Shown here: positions 11,019-24,421 of the stretch, one piece after another
How the letters are laid out: each line of letters begins with the position of its first letter
How positions within the stretch are numbered: position 1 is the first letter of the stretch
Assembly (NCBI RefSeq): GCF_000182925.2
Contig: NC_026506.1
Coordinates: 3,968,001-4,032,000, forward strand
Direction: 5' to 3'
Source of the DNA: Neurospora crassa OR74A
Taxonomy: Eukaryota > Ascomycota > Sordariomycetes > Sordariales > Sordariaceae
DNA: 64,000 nucleotides
Position numbers and translations under genes: made by a program
Notes under the pieces: model-generated
Told to the model about the DNA's origin: nothing
The model's input: the letters and a program-made list of their open reading frames with translations, nothing else
Database searches by the model: none

Positions 11019-12028
11019 GATATCAGGAATTCTCGTGTATGTGCAATGAGTGGTAAAAGTTGAAGGATGTGGAATATGTGTGTACTACGGACTACGGACT
11101 ACATTTTGGCAGCGATTGGGCTTTACTGTCTATTTCTACCTCTACCACAAACTTGAAAACCTAAGGAAGTCTTGCAATCCGTCCGTGGTACCGTCGACAA
11201 GGCCGATAATTCACAATCCCCAAATTGGGCGACATAATTTCGACGGAGAGGACATCTTGACTGACCAAGACATGAACACGTTCTGTTCAATCTTCTTATT
11301 AACTTCTTGTGGCGAGCGTCCAGGGCCTCACTTACAGGGGGGTTACGCGCCCTAAGACAACACCATAGGTCCAGCCCCTTCAGTTGTGCAGGCACTGCCG
11401 CGATGGCCTCACGCAAGATCCCGTCCGCTGACGACGCGAACCAGTCTATTGACCACAGAGCGTTACAATGTCGGCCATTGTATTCTCAAGCGAAATTGGA
11501 AGTGCACAATCTGGCATGCACCGTAAAGCATGTCGCGCGCTCATTCGACCCAGGACTGTCAGCTGAACTGCTATTCCGCCTGGGGCCTCTTCGGGGCCCC
11601 TTTGGCCTCTCGGCCACTCATGGCCTCTATCGCGAGGAAGCAACATCATTGGATGAGTGTTCGTGTTTCGAAACAGAGGCGCAGTCAACATGTGCAGTGT
11701 GCCAAATGAATTTGACGGAGTTTGGAGACGATGATGGCCGACCTAGTCAGATAGAGTCGACGCGGTTGGGTGCTTGGAGGGAGTTTGGATGCCCGCCTGT
11801 TTCTTTCCATCCCAACCGAAAAAAACAACTAACAGCCGGCTTAGATGGCGGGCTAACACCTATGCGCCATTTTGCGTAGCTGTTGCAGTGAGACTCGTTA
11901 GGATGTTAACGTGGAATCAAGCGACATTGCTGCCCTGAGGGAAAGTGTACGGTTGTTGCCAGCACGCAAAGTCTCAATTGCCAAGACCCATACATAATTC
12001 CCAGGCCAACACAACATTTCAACAATCA
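11019..12028. other. Intergenic, about 1 kb
   Basis: The longest open frame here (11307-11879, +) has no recognisable domain and no start or splice context I trust. I see no repeat. The tRNA-Gly promoter is internal to that gene. Confidence 0.55.
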
Positions 12029-12100
12029 GCGCCAATGGTCTAACGGCTAGGATTCATCCCTTCCAAGGATGAGGTGGGGGTTCGATTCCCTCTTGGCGCA
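12029..12100 (+). tRNA. tRNA-Gly(TCC)
   Basis: Full 72-base cloverleaf without intron. Acceptor GCGCCAA pairs with TTGGCGC plus discriminator A. The anticodon stem is CATCC/GGATG with loop CTTCCAA, so the anticodon is TCC. The T arm contains GGTTCGATTCC. A TTTTTT Pol III terminator follows at about 12103. Confidence 0.95.
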
Positions 12101-12573
12101 ACTTTTTTGTCTTCTTTTCTTCCATGAACACTTTTTAATTCTCTTTTTATGTACTGTTATCTTCGTCTTCTCTTTTTTCGCCTTCTTATTGTGTTGTTTT
12201 GTGCTGTTTTTTGCATTTGGAGGTTCCGTGTTATCCACGCAAGCAAGCACGCCAAGGCAGCAACGTCGCCTAACGTGCCAGACATAACAGAAGCACAGTC
12301 ATCATGTTCAATTATCAATAGGTGTCAACGGTTGAAAACAGCAAACTTCATTGACACGATGGGATTTGAGGTCTTTCAGATTTCAGGTACGTCTACATGA
12401 TTATTCAAAAACGAAAAGCATCAAGCAGAATTCGACAACAAAAAAACAAAGTTTTGCACCAGAGTGAACATCATACAAAGAAAATGCAGCCAAGTTAAAC
12501 TCCTGCGCCTCTGCCTTCGCCTCCGTCTGGTCAACTGTCACCAACAGCCTTCCATACCTCTAGGTGATACCAA
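12101..12573. other. Region between tRNA-Gly and the next gene
   Basis: T-rich at the tRNA end, then ordinary sequence that should form the 3' UTR of the - strand gene. Nothing else seen. Confidence 0.5.
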
Positions 12574-14218
12574 TCAGGCAGCAAACCTTACTACCCTCCA
12601 CCCTCTAGGGTACTTATCCCCCTCTCTCTCGGCAACCTGCAAAGGCGGGGAGTAGCTAACCGAGTGCCGTCGACGGGTGCGAGGCTCGCTTCTGGTCATG
12701 GGCTCGTAAGCGTCAAGGTCCCGTGCGGAGCGCGGGCTGCTGCGGGGGTGCATGTCCCAGTGGGTGCTTGGGGCTGGGATGTTCCAATCAGTCAAGCGGT
12801 CATCGAACCGGCGCTCAGACCGGTCATCGTGGTGGTGCCGGCGATGATGGCGGTCGTTGTGATGGTCCTGGCCACGAGGGCGGTGTTCGTGCCTGTGGCG
12901 AACATCGTTGGGATGCTGCCAATCACGCTCACGGTGGATGTGCGTCTCCTTTGAGGAGGACCGTGGTCGGTCGTAGGTGTATTCGTGTTCGTGGGTCCGA
13001 CCCCTTTCGCGGCGGCGGTGATCGCGGGGTCCGTACTCGTACTCGTCGTCGGTGTAGTTGCGCGGCGCGGGAATCTCGTGCAGGAACTCGTCGAAGCGGA
13101 CTCTCGGCTGGTGCGGATGTTCGAGCTCCTTCGGCGGGCGAGCAGGAACCGTAGGAATAGGCACAGTCTGAGGAGCTGGAGCTGGGGCAGGAATCTCGTT
13201 TATCGGTAGTTGCCCATCATCATAAGGCGGAGGGGCGCTTCCCGTCGGAGAAGAAGGGTTCGATCCCGAGCCTCCAGCCAGAGTAGTAGTCGCGGAGAAA
13301 TCTCGCCACGTCTCCCACTCTCGCCTTTGTGGTGTCGCCTCTTCATCGTGCCTCCTCCCCCTCTCCCTCTTTGCTCTGTTGGCCTTTTCCTCCTTCTCCT
13401 TCTTTTCCCTTTCCTCTCTGTCCCATACGTTCCTCAATTCGACTTGGTATCCCTTGATGACACCAAACAGCTCCTTGACAAGCTCCTCGTAGTCTTTACC
13501 TTGCCTTTCGAGGCGAGCGATCTCATCGAGCAGAGGTTGGATCTGCTCCTGCTTGAAGGTGGCATAGGAAGCCAAGATGGCTTGTTGGAGATAGGGGTCA
13601 TAGTTGGCAGAGCGTTCTTTGTGTTGATGGTGGAGTTGGTCGATGGAGGACCAGAGGAGGGCGAGCTCGGCGGAGATCCATTGGTGGAGGTCAGGGTTGT
13701 CGGTCTTGGGCTGGGACTGGGATGAGGGCTCGGGTGCTGGTTGATGGGCTTGGTAGTCGCTGAGCTGAGTATGGAGGTCAGGCCATTGAGCCCAGGAGAC
13801 GTGCTTGAAGTCGTCGTTGCTGAGGTGGAAAGATTAGTGGGAGGTAATGCGGCAAACCGTGGGCGTGGAACTTACTCCTCGGTATCAGAGTCATCCTGAA
13901 AGAGTTCGTAGCGGTACTCGTACTCTTTTCGAATCTTCTTTTCTCTGTCTCCATGCCGTCTGGAGGGCTTTCGGTGGATTTCTACCTCGTGCACATGGTG
14001 TTCTTTCCTTGGCCTCGACTCGCTTGAGGAGGTTCTTTCAACGGAGCGGGCTCTGGAGCGACGGCGATGGCTTGGTTGGCGCACGCTACCAGGAGTCAGT
14101 CCACTCCATGGTCATATTCAGGCTTGGAACAAAAAGATACTCACACGTAGTACTCGCTTTGGTAGGAATTCTGGCCCTTGACTTCACGGAAGAATTTGGA
14201 AAAAGTACCGAGTGCCAT
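12574..14218 (-). CDS. Arg/His/Asp-rich coiled protein of unknown function
   Basis: Three exons on the - strand: 14218-14145, 14085-13876 and 13819-12574, all GT-AG with consistent phase, giving 509 residues. It opens MALGTFSKFFREVKG. Residues 25-95 are rich in Arg, Ser and charged residues (RRRSRARS, RKEHH, REKKIRKEYEYRYELF). The middle (about 150-240) contains aliphatic heptad-like helices ending in an EREKKEKEEKANRAKRERGRR stretch that is probably a coiled coil. Then come a Pro-rich linker and a long His/Arg/Asp/Tyr tail with RRERGR and HRHEHRPR segments. I recognise no catalytic domain. The composition resembles RNA-associated disordered proteins, but that is only analogy. Continuous frame across three spliced exons supports it as a true gene. 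Confidence 0.75.
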
Positions 14219-15757
14219 GATTCGTCAAGCTGTGAAGTGACAGTATGTATCGAGTGGAGATTGGAACTAAGGAGAGGATGACGAGCAGATTGATCTAGCG
14301 CCATCACGAACAGATCATATATAAAAACAAGCTTGAGAAAGGAGACCTAGCTCCCAACCGAACTCTAAGCTTTTCCTAGCTCGTTCCTTGGACAAAGGAA
14401 CGAGACCGCCAACATGAGCTTGCATGTTAGGAGGACAAAAGCACTTGCCCTTGAAGACCATGAGGAGTGACGGGATGGATGTTGGCCGAACAAAGCGTGG
14501 GGCGTACACAACGTCTTGTTGAACAAAGGAGCTCCGATACCTTAGCTTTTGGGAGGGCTGCGCCGAGCTCCTGACCTCCATGTGCTAGAGCTCGCTTGTA
14601 AAAAGTGCAGAATAATAAAAGGTCTGCTGCTAACGGAAGCGTCGTGCTTTGGAAGGCCTTGTTGGTTCATGCAGGTCACCGAGGGAGGCTCTTTGATGGA
14701 TATCCGCATCCATTGTCCCTTGTCTCGTTGGCGGCCATGCTCGCCGGCTTCCGCGGTCTTTGGGCTGTTGGCACTGCACTGGTGAGGCGCCGGAGTGAGA
14801 TGGATGTCTTCAAATGGTGAAAGCTTCTAAACCAGGTCGGTGGGATTGGCAAACATTGATAAAAGGAAGAAGTTTCGAAGTGGTCTCGAACGTTTTGTGT
14901 CGTGAGCACCTGAGGTAGAGTTCTTCACCTCGGTGAGTGTCATGATAAGGCCGGTCACCGTGCGAGTGATGGCCCCGCATGCACAAGTCTGGCCGCACTC
15001 AGTGCTCCCAACACACACCCAGGAACGTGGCGCGCTCTGACAGAAGGAGACGGGATGATGGTTCGTCATGACGTAAATCAATGTAAGGGTCGATAAGTAG
15101 CCCGGCTTGATTGAGATGTTGAGGTTGATAAAGTGAAGTCCAAGTGGAAATTCGTCAGCGGCCGACACCGTATATTTCCACTGCACATGAAAGATTGTGT
15201 AACGCTGCTGCCGGTAACGTAACCGCGTCTCCTCCACGGGCGGCATCTCCTTTCAGGTTTCTGGCGCGGGTTTCAGTCGTTATCGGTTGTCTTTATCAAT
15301 GAATGACAGCCCCCACCAGCTGCTGCCGACTGGCCGCTGTAGTGTAAGGCTGAGATGCGTCAGTCAGGATCCGTGGCTCAAGTGGAAAGTTGGCGCTGGA
15401 GCTGCAAAGCACGAGCCACTGCCGAGGACATCGATCTTGCCTCAAAAAGACCCCTGTCCAATTTGTCCATTTGTCATAACTTTCCATCTTCTAGACTCCT
15501 CATCCTCACTTCCTCAATTCACATGATCCGTTCCATCTTCAACAGGGAACGGAACCATCAGCATTTCCTGGTTCACCTACCACACGAGACCTAAGTATAG
15601 TATATACGCGTAATTTACCTCGAAGCATTCGTACACGGCTTCACTCTTTCATCAAGTTTACCTGAATTGAAACATCTCCGTTCTCCAAACAACAAGGAAC
15701 AGAAACAGCCGAGACCACGCAAGACATCCAGTTCCAAGAAGTCTTTCATCCGCCACA
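14219..15757. other. Divergent intergenic region, 1.5 kb
   Basis: It contains the promoters of the divergent flanking genes. Short frames here (for example around 14315-14581 and 14827-15246) lack domains and a splice context. No repeat noticed. Confidence 0.55.
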
Positions 15758-17526
15758 ATGAGCGAACCACAAGGACAGACACCACAACAAACAGACGACA
15801 CTATAATGTCAGAACGTGAACCACCAAAGAAACTCACCCTCCTCGACCTTCCGCCCGAAATCCTCCACCAAGTGTGCGCCCACCTCCCCCTCAAATCCAT
15901 CCGCTCCTTCCGCCTCACCAACCGTTTCCTCGGCGACATCGGCGCCTGCCACGCCCTCCCCGAGCTCGTCTTCTACCTGCACACGACCGACTTTGCCGCT
16001 CTCCGCTCCATCGCCTCGCACCCCATCTACCCGCGCTTCGTGCGCTCCCTGGTCTACGGATGCGACCTCTTGCCTTCGCCCCGGCTTTCGCTGAAGCAGT
16101 ACATAGCCGATTGCCGGCGCATGGAAAAGCGGCGGGTCAAGATGCACGCGCGCCATGCGTGCGACGAGGCGAATCGCCCGCCGAAACCGCAGGCGGAGGT
16201 GAGGGAGAGTTACAAGGAGTATAAGCGCGTGCATCAGGCGCAGGAGGAAATCATGCGCGACGAAAGGGATTACGAAATTTTGAGAGAAGTGGTGGGCAAG
16301 ATGACGAATTTGAAGGAGGTCATGGTCAGCAGCGACTTTGAGTTTCGGGTGGGGAGCGGGACGAGTTCATCAGATGGCAGGAACGGTCTCATGAAGAGCG
16401 ACGCGCTGAGGAACTGCAGGACGCCTTTCGACAAGCTCGATTGTCTGACGCAGTTGGATGGCGAAAAGGGACAGGAAGGCGTCAGGCACTTGCGGGCGCT
16501 TTTGATGGCGGTTAAGGAGGCGGGGATCGAGCTCAAGAGTCTCTGCGCGGGACTGATCCACTGGAGCTTCTTCAACGAGGCGTTGGGCAATTTCGGGTTT
16601 CACAGCATGGGGAACCTGTTGGCCAACCTAACACGGTTCGAGCTCCTTGTGCTCCCTGGGCCGAGCCAGGACCCGGAAGATTTCCAGCGCGCGGACGCGA
16701 TCGAGATGAATAACATGAGCATCGACGTGATGGAAGAGATTTACCGGTGTCAGGGGCTGATGCGGACGGGCGTCATTCGAAACCTGGTAAAAGGCATGCC
16801 GAATCTGGAGATCTTGTCGATCGGGTTTATGGACCATGCGGAGGACAACGACTTTATCTTTCCCGCGAGGTTGCAGGATGTTGTTCCGCTGAACCACACG
16901 TTCCCGAACCTGGAGAGCTTGAGGCTCGAAGGATTGGAGACGGAGAGGCAGGAGTTGACGGACTTTGTGGTCAGGCATAAGGACAGCTTGATGAGGCTGG
17001 AACTTAGGGATATGCGACTCGTCACGACCTCGTGGAGGAAGCTGTTGCCGGAACTGCGCTACGAGCTCAAGACGGAATTGATGGAGGAGGTGTCCATCTA
17101 CGGTATGGCGCTAGGAATGGGCGAGGAGGACGGCGATCAGGAGCTGGAGGAGTGGTTCATGGGTGATCCCGAGGATCATGGGGCGACGGAGCTGGCGACC
17201 AAAGTCCAAAAGTTCTTTATGAACCCAAACGTGAGCGACTGCCCGCTGTCGCGGGAGAACATGGAGCCTATGTGAGTACTTATCTCTACCCTCCATCCGA
17301 CGCGATACTTGCATGAGAGACGAAATACTGACCTTTATCGCGAAACAGCCCCGACGATGACTTGATGGACGAAGACATTCTGGACCATCCTCTGGAGGGT
17401 CTGATGCCGGACCACGAGCTGGCTGAACTCATCTTGGGAGGCATGCAGTTTCCGGGAGGAGGACATCCGTTTCAGGATCCATTCGATGATCCGTCTTTCG
17501 AGGCACCGGGAGACTGGTTGGACTGA
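15758..17526 (+). CDS. F-box protein
   Basis: Exon 1 is 15758-17271 and exon 2 is 17349-17526, spliced GTGAGT...AACAG in phase 2, giving 563 residues. An F-box lies at about residues 26-65 (LTLLDLPPEILHQVCAHLP followed by IRSFRLTNRFLGD). The rest carries regularly spaced Leu-rich segments (NLEILSIGF, FPNLESLRLEGL, DSLMRLELRDMRL) suggesting degenerate leucine-rich repeats. The C-terminus is very acidic with many Met and Pro residues. By family it would bind Skp1 and present a target to an SCF ubiquitin ligase; no target can be named. Such large, poorly conserved F-box/LRR proteins are numerous in Sordariomycetes. Confidence 0.87.
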
Positions 17527-17898
17527 TGGAGCAGCAGTGGTCATCTATGATATATACGAAAGATGGAATGGAAAGATGTATGGTACAAAACTGGACAACT
17601 TGATCTTAATGGGGCGTCGAGGACAAACGAGAAGATGCATGTATTGAACTCACAGCGACAACATGATTATGAAAAACGAGGACTTGCACAAGTTTAGCGG
17701 AAGGAAATGTATACAGACAGCGGCATCACGAAGAATGAGATTCGACGTCAATACAGAATGTGTCCCAACCTCAGATGAAAACTTGTCGTACTACGAAGGC
17801 ACGTTGTAGGTTGCAGGATAACAGCTTGCTGTAATAGGAGAGAGGACACTGCTGTCTTTATAAAGCTAGTTTTACACAATATGCTCAGCAACCAATAA
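17527..17898. other. 3' flank of the F-box gene
   Basis: A/G-rich untranslated sequence up to the tRNA. No gene seen. Confidence 0.5.
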
Positions 17899-17969
17899 GC
17901 GCCAGTGGTTTAGTGGTAAAATCCATCGTTGCCATCGATGGGCCCCGCGTTCGATTCGCGGCTGGCGCA
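17899..17969 (+). tRNA. tRNA-Gly(GCC)
   Basis: A 71-base cloverleaf without intron. Acceptor GCGCCAG/CTGGCGC with discriminator A, D arm TGGTTTAGTGG, anticodon stem CATCG/CGATG with loop TTGCCAT (anticodon GCC), and T arm with GCGTTCGATTCGC. A T-run follows. Confidence 0.95.
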
Positions 17970-18406
17970 ATACGGTTTCTCTTTTTGTATTTTGTTTCGT
18001 TTGCATCTTCACATTGAAGAATTCAGAACACAACACAAGCTGGGGGTGAATATACTTGATGTTACTTACTCTTTCGTCTTATTCTAACTCAGTGCCATGG
18101 ACCTCCTCAGGTACATACTGCTCATGCCAGGTGCATTTCCCTTGAAAGAAAAAAAATCGTCTACGTGATTCTTCTTTATTTACAACACTAATATTGTCCC
18201 GTTCTCTCATGTTTCTTTTTTTTTTTGTTTTCCCTGTCGTAGCATGCTGTCTGTCAACTGTCTCACAGAACCTAGCGTGGCCCGTGCACCGATATTTCAC
18301 TCCCTGGGTTGTTGTGGCCCATGGAATTTTTGGCGATGGAACGAAGCAAAAAACACACAAAAGTGAACATCTCGGGGGTACGGAAAAACGCAAAAAGATA
18401 TTGAGA
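17970..18406. other. Inter-tRNA spacer
   Basis: Spacer between two tRNA genes of opposite strand. T-rich with no supported gene. Confidence 0.5.
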
Positions 18407-18498
18407 CTCGGATACCGGGAGTCGAACCCGGGGCTGTTGAGAGAGCAGTCACTCCTAAGAAGTGAGAGTCAACGATGTTACCGCTACACCATACCCGA
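18407..18498 (-). tRNA. tRNA-Glu(CTC) with a 21-base intron
   Basis: On the - strand the acceptor TCGGGTA pairs with TATCCGA plus discriminator G. The D arm contains TGGTGTAGCGG, the anticodon stem is GTTGA/TCAAC, and the T arm is CCGGG-TTCGACT-CCCGG. Positions 34-36 are CTC (Glu). An intron of about 21 bases (18442-18462) sits after position 37, the canonical site, and contains GGAGTGA, which can pair with the anticodon region as splicing endonuclease requires. A TTTTTG stretch follows the gene. Confidence 0.92.
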
Positions 18499-19131
18499 TT
18501 CAAGATGCGAAGATCTGAAAGAGATCGTCCCGATTGGATGATGGGAGACATTGGCGGGAGTTGGGTTTATGAAGGGTAGATTTGCTGTGGTGTGGGTGGA
18601 GCGGAAGGGCGGGTTTGGTTTGGGGTTCCCGGGTTGAGTGTGTGAGAGGGTTGAGGGTTGAGGGTTGCGGCCTGGCTGGTGCTTTATTGATGAGAATGAG
18701 AGAGGAAACCGGGGGTCATTGAATCATGTTGGTGCTCCATCCGTGTTTGATCGGTTGACTCAAGATTGTAAACAAACCACGTTGAAATCACAAATCCGAC
18801 CGTCCGGACCCAAAGCCGACGTGATCGGGACCGGCTGTGGATGACGAAGTCGGACGTGGTCGGGCAACACGGAGGTGGGCGAGCGGAGGCCAAGAAATGG
18901 ACGAACCAAGCGTCCAGCCCTGGGCAACCAGACGAACACTGCAGGGCACAGACCAAGTTTCAAACCAAAAGTGGACTAGCGTGACCTTGTGCGCTTCGCA
19001 AGCCCCCACAGAATGGTTGCTGACTAACCGCACACAAGGTGAATTTTCAATGACAGTCGCGAAACTCAATCCTCCTCTCCGAAGTGTAGCGACAACGGTA
19101 TTTACGAGGAGCCCATTCGAGATCCGTCAAG
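18499..19131. other. Upstream region of eL40, with G-rich repeats
   Basis: At about 18620-18665 the + strand has several GGGTTGA-like units in tandem, with potential to form G-quadruplexes. No ubiquitin coding sequence is present in any frame I examined. The final part should be the eL40 promoter and leader. Confidence 0.55.
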
Positions 19132-19193
19132 GTGCGTTGAGCAGCAACCAGTTATTGCCAATTTGACCATCAGTACTAACTGTCGCCGTCAAG
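19132..19193 (+). other. Probable 5' UTR intron of the eL40 gene
   Basis: GTGCGT donor at 19132, a TACTAAC branch-point sequence near 19175, and an AAG acceptor ending at 19193, immediately before the ATG. Splicing would place the start codon at the first base of the next exon. Confidence 0.65.
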
Positions 19194-20178
<985 letters not shown>

Positions 20179-21432
20179 TAGGTTCATGATGACAGTCTGA
20201 AAAATCCATACCCTGTTTTTGCGGCAAGGCCGTTGTGTGACCGGTGCGACGACAATGAGAGCGACATGAAGGATCAACGAGAGGAACATCTGGATGAATG
20301 GCGACCGGCGTCGGCGAGTGCCCATGACGGAAAATGCGCGGTCCCTACGCCTACCGGCTTAGAAATCTGCTCCCATGACTGGTAGGACGGGCACGCTTTG
20401 CCGATCGGAAATCTACTTCAGCACCCTGCCGCAGACGGTCCTCATCTCACCACAAGGGACACGGACGGTCTCATCGAGGATTGAAAAAAAGACTGTATAC
20501 GCTAGCAAGACCCGCGTCGATGAACAATCTCGTCCCCGGCCAGCTTCCCCTTCCAACCGGGGCATGTGCGCCTGTCTGTCTGTATCAATCCCCTTTCGAT
20601 TCCATCAAAACGCTATTTGCCCCCCTTGCTTACACTGCCGATATCCCGAGCTCGACAATTTCGATTCCTCGATCATCGGGATCGACTTTGGGCAAGTGTC
20701 CGCTGTCAGAATCCCATGGCTGGGTTAACCCAATGATCTTCCCTACTCCTTGATATTTGGGATCCAAGAAGCTGGTCCAGTGGTCGAGCAATAACATTAC
20801 CATCTCACTTGCCTGGAAAACAACTACGTCACTGTAATGAGTTGTTCATCTTCATGAACTGCTTCATAACGTCGAAAGCTGTCCAAGTCCAGAACGTACG
20901 ACGACAACAGCTTAACATTGATGTGTCGAGTACGATAAGGACAGGACCGGTAGTTGCAGGTACTACAGTCTTTACTCACAAGTGCCGCTGCCGGTTGATT
21001 ACCCAGGTCTTCTTCACTTACACATGCTTACCTCACTCTTCAGAAGTATCTCAAACTGTCGTGTGTGTGTGTGAGCCCTCGTATTACACACACACCACAG
21101 TACTTGGGGTCTGCAGCGGTGCAGCGGTGATGTGGCTTGGCGCTGGCGGCTGAACCAGTTCCAGCCAATCAAACAACACAGATCTGCTAGATTTACGGGG
21201 CATCACCACCTCACATCTGAACGTCAGCATCTGCCACGCAATTTACACTACCCACCACCCCAGGACCCTTTGGACCCTTCCTTCAACCCCCCCCCCTCTC
21301 ATCCTACACTACACTACCACTGACCGCACACCACACCCGCCAAATTGTACGGAACGGTTTCCGCATGATGATCCATGGGTTAAGGTAACTTTTACCCACA
21401 ACACCATGGTACTGCAGCACTGGACATGCCCT

Positions 21433-21478
21433 CACATACACACACACACACACACTCTCTCTCTCTCTCTCTCTCTGT
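21433..21478. repeat. (CA)n(CT)n compound microsatellite
   Basis: About 11 CA units run straight into about 11 CT units on the + strand. It is non-coding. Confidence 0.95.
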
Positions 21479-22582
21479 CTCTTTCCCTATGAACAAGCGG
21501 CAGCACCGCTTGCTCGGGACTCGGCTTGCCTTTTTAGGCCTTAGACTGACTACCTACGGTTGGACGGCAGCCAAGCCGATGATCTTGGTTGGAAAGCCCC
21601 TTTTTCCTTTGGGGAGTTGGTGAATGCCCAACCAAAGCTGATTACGTGAGAGGAGGAGCTATTCTTGGCCATTACTTACATCCGGCGACGACCAAAACGA
21701 TCACGAGATTTCCCACCCCAAAAATGCTTCATTTCCAGAAACTCTTCTCAGAATCGGGACATTCCAACAGGATCGGAAAAATCCAGGTGTGAACTGGATA
21801 CCGGGCAACCCCACATCTGATGTGGACGTTTCCCGCTTAAACCCGGTTCAGGAAAGGGTCAGCGTGGTTCCCCCTGAAAACGTCCATTTCAAAAAGGGTC
21901 CATATTTTTTGATTTGATTAGAGCAGATCACGAACATGAAGGCATTCGGAGTTCTCCTCAGTCAGGTATCAATGGGCTTTTGTGAGCCTGCCCTAGGTCC
22001 TACCCTTCGTTTATGCCTAGCTAGTTGTAAGTAAGTACTGGCTAGGGGAGATGTCCTTGTCTATGTGCCCCTTTTTTTGGTATCATGCCAAGTGGGAGCT
22101 TTACCTCAACCTCGCCCTATGACCAAAGTTTAATGTACCCAAAAAAACATATTATTAACTGTCGAGTAGCGGTAGCGGTAACGCTGAAGGCAGCAGCGGC
22201 CATGGAACCGGCGGCACACATGGCAATAGCTTCATTTCAAATTGCAATATAGAAAAGGGCACTGGCGATGACGTACACACCCAAGAAAAGTGGGGTGTCT
22301 ATCTCGCTACGGTTTTGGGTGTCGACGCCATGAGTGTAGTGGTGAAGCTTTGGGTTTCTGGTCATTGTCATGGTTTTTTTTGGGGGGGGTTCGGACCCAG
22401 GATGTCGTGAGAAGCACAGAAAAGGAGGCAAGGTGTGCCCGAGTTCTTCTTGACCTTCAAGAGGGCCTACCTGCCCAGTCCCGGAAGTGGGTACAGCCAG
22501 GTAAGTTGAGAAGATCAATGATCATCAACACCTACCCTCCTCGGTGCTTCCGACATGAGGCGCCAGAAAACTTCAGGGTAGG

Positions 22583-22590
22583 TATAAAAC
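22583..22590 (+). promoter_or_regulatory. Probable TATA box of the first secreted-protein gene
   Basis: TATAAAAC about 230 bp before the ATG at 22814. The paralogue at 24422-24811 has the same element upstream in its own orientation. Confidence 0.5.
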
Positions 22591-22813
22591 TATCCTCCAT
22601 CTGCTCCGAATTCCGTCGGACTTTCTCATCACACACACCGACAAACGCCATCACCACGAGCTAGCTACCTACAGATAAGGTACCTAGCTTCACACTTCCA
22701 GAACAAAGCCAAACAATCTACCTGCCAATCATCCTCTTTCTCTTTTCTAACAACAAACAACCACAACCCAACTCAAACCAAAAAAAAAAAGAAAGACCAA
22801 AAAAACTCACAAA

Positions 22814-23206
22814 ATGAAACTCACCACCATCCTCCTCACCCTCGGCCTCGGCCTCACCACCGCCCCATCCACCGTCGTCCTCGCCGCCCCCGCCCCCGCC
22901 CCGGAGTACAACTACTACCAACAAGCCAACACCCCAGACATCGTCGACATGTTCGTCAACGCCAACTACTACGGCAACAAGTACACGGGCTCCGCCTACG
23001 AAGGCCAATGCGTCAACCTGCCGCCCAACTTCAACGACAACCTCAGCAGCGGCCGCGCCCGACCCGGGTACCATTGCACCGTGTGGCCTGATGCCAATTG
23101 CCGGACCAACAAGTGGAACTTTACCTTTGACGATCGGGGGTCTGGCGCAAGGTTCCCGGATTGGATTAACGATCGGGCTAGTAGTTGGCGGTGTGTTAGG
23201 TATTAA
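22814..23206 (+). CDS. Small secreted four-cysteine protein, copy 1
   Basis: A single-exon 130-residue protein. It has a clear signal peptide (MKLTTILLTLGLGLTTAPS, to about residue 25), a short Ala/Pro pro-region (APAPAPE), then a compact domain of about 95 residues with four cysteines: QCVNLPPNFND, YHCTVWPDANC and SSWRC. The motifs NLPxNFND, CTxWxDANC and FPDWINDxASSWxC are shared with the convergent gene 1.2 kb away. The fold may be beta/gamma-crystallin-like (D-A-N-C... SW-x-C pattern), but I am not sure. It may be an extracellular or wall-associated protein; function unknown. The leader is A-rich just before ATG, as in highly expressed fungal genes. Confidence 0.88.
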   Translation: MKLTTILLTLGLGLTTAPSTVVLAAPAPAPEYNYYQQANTPDIVDMFVNANYYGNKYTGSAYEGQCVNLPPNFNDNLSSGRARPGYHCTVWPDANCRTNKWNFTFDDRGSGARFPDWINDRASSWRCVRY

Positions 23207-24421
23207 CTGGGTGTCAACTGCCTACCTAAGAATGGGGAGAGGGAGAGAAAAGGGGAGGAAGGGGAGAGATCCTTGATGACGGACTGAAATTGCGCATGGT
23301 GGAAGGGGTCAGACAGGGCTCCGGCTCCGAATTACGGAATTTGTCAATCCCTAAGAAGCAACGAGAGCCAACCTACCTACACAGCGAGACAGTGCAGAAA
23401 ACATGACATGGACTCGGCGCGGCTTGGCTCAGTTCACGCAGTCTTGACCTGATCTCACGCTGTCTTAGGTTATCTTCGTACAACGTACCTAGGTACCTAC
23501 CTGCGGCCTCGAGAATTCCTGGTATATCCCATAAGAGGAAGTACTTAGGGCTGGGGTCGGAGGCGTGAAGTTGTCCAGCGCGCACAAGGATCGAATCCCT
23601 CAGCGTACCCGTCGAAGAGCTACGGCTGCGCTTCACTACGTTATCCGGAGACCGTGCTGGGATTGAGTGAAAGGAATGGGGTTGAGATACCATGATAATG
23701 TCGGGGTGAGGACATACGCTAGGGGAACCAAGAAGCCTGTCTGGTTTCTTTTCCCCGTCCTACTGGGTTTCCTTTTTTTTTTTTTTTTTTCTTTTTTTTC
23801 CTTTTTTTTTTATTGGAGATTTTGTTTTAATCACCGCAGTTTGTGACATCCATGCATTCTGATACCCCATAGACTACTATTGTTTGTTTCAATGACAGGA
23901 TCTTTTGGTTCCCCGGAATTGGTCTGATAAATGATGTTCTTCCAACTGTTTACACTGCCGCGTTCTGTTTGCAACATTTCATTGCACAAAATCTTCCGAG
24001 GTGAACTGGAGGTGTGTAAAAGGCCTTTTATCGAAAGTGGAAGCAAGTACAAACTGAGGCAAAAACAAACAGGAAAGCAAGAACAGGACAGAACAAGACA
24101 GGATAGGGCAAAAGAACAATGCTTCTTTTTCCCTTCTTCAATCCGATACCAGACTTCAACACTCCGACCTGTGTACTCAGTAAGTACCCAATGTCAACTT
24201 CCTCCTCCCCAATCCAACTCTCATCCTCTCCTTTTCCCTTCCCCTTCCCTCTTCCCCTTCCCCTTCCCTCTTCCCACTCCCTCATCCCCTCCTCACCTCC
24301 TCAATCTCCACTCCATCACAGCTACAACATCCTAGCGATCGCGTCTCCTCCCAAGCAGAACACCCAACACCCAACACTCAATCCCCACCCAGCCCACCCA
24401 GAACCCAACTACCTACCTTAC
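23207..24421. other. Spacer between convergent paralogues
   Basis: Contains the two 3' flanks, a CCTAGGTACCTACC motif near 23490, a T-rich tract at 23771-23812 and a C/T-rich stretch at 24200-24300. No gene supported. Confidence 0.55.

Noticed and set aside
11307-11879. 190-residue open frame on +
   Set aside because: No domain, no gene-like residue pattern and no splice or promoter context; it lies in the spacer before a tRNA gene.
18620-18665. GGGTTGA repeats as an internal telomere tract
   Set aside because: The unit is not the TTAGGG telomere repeat and the run is short and irregular.
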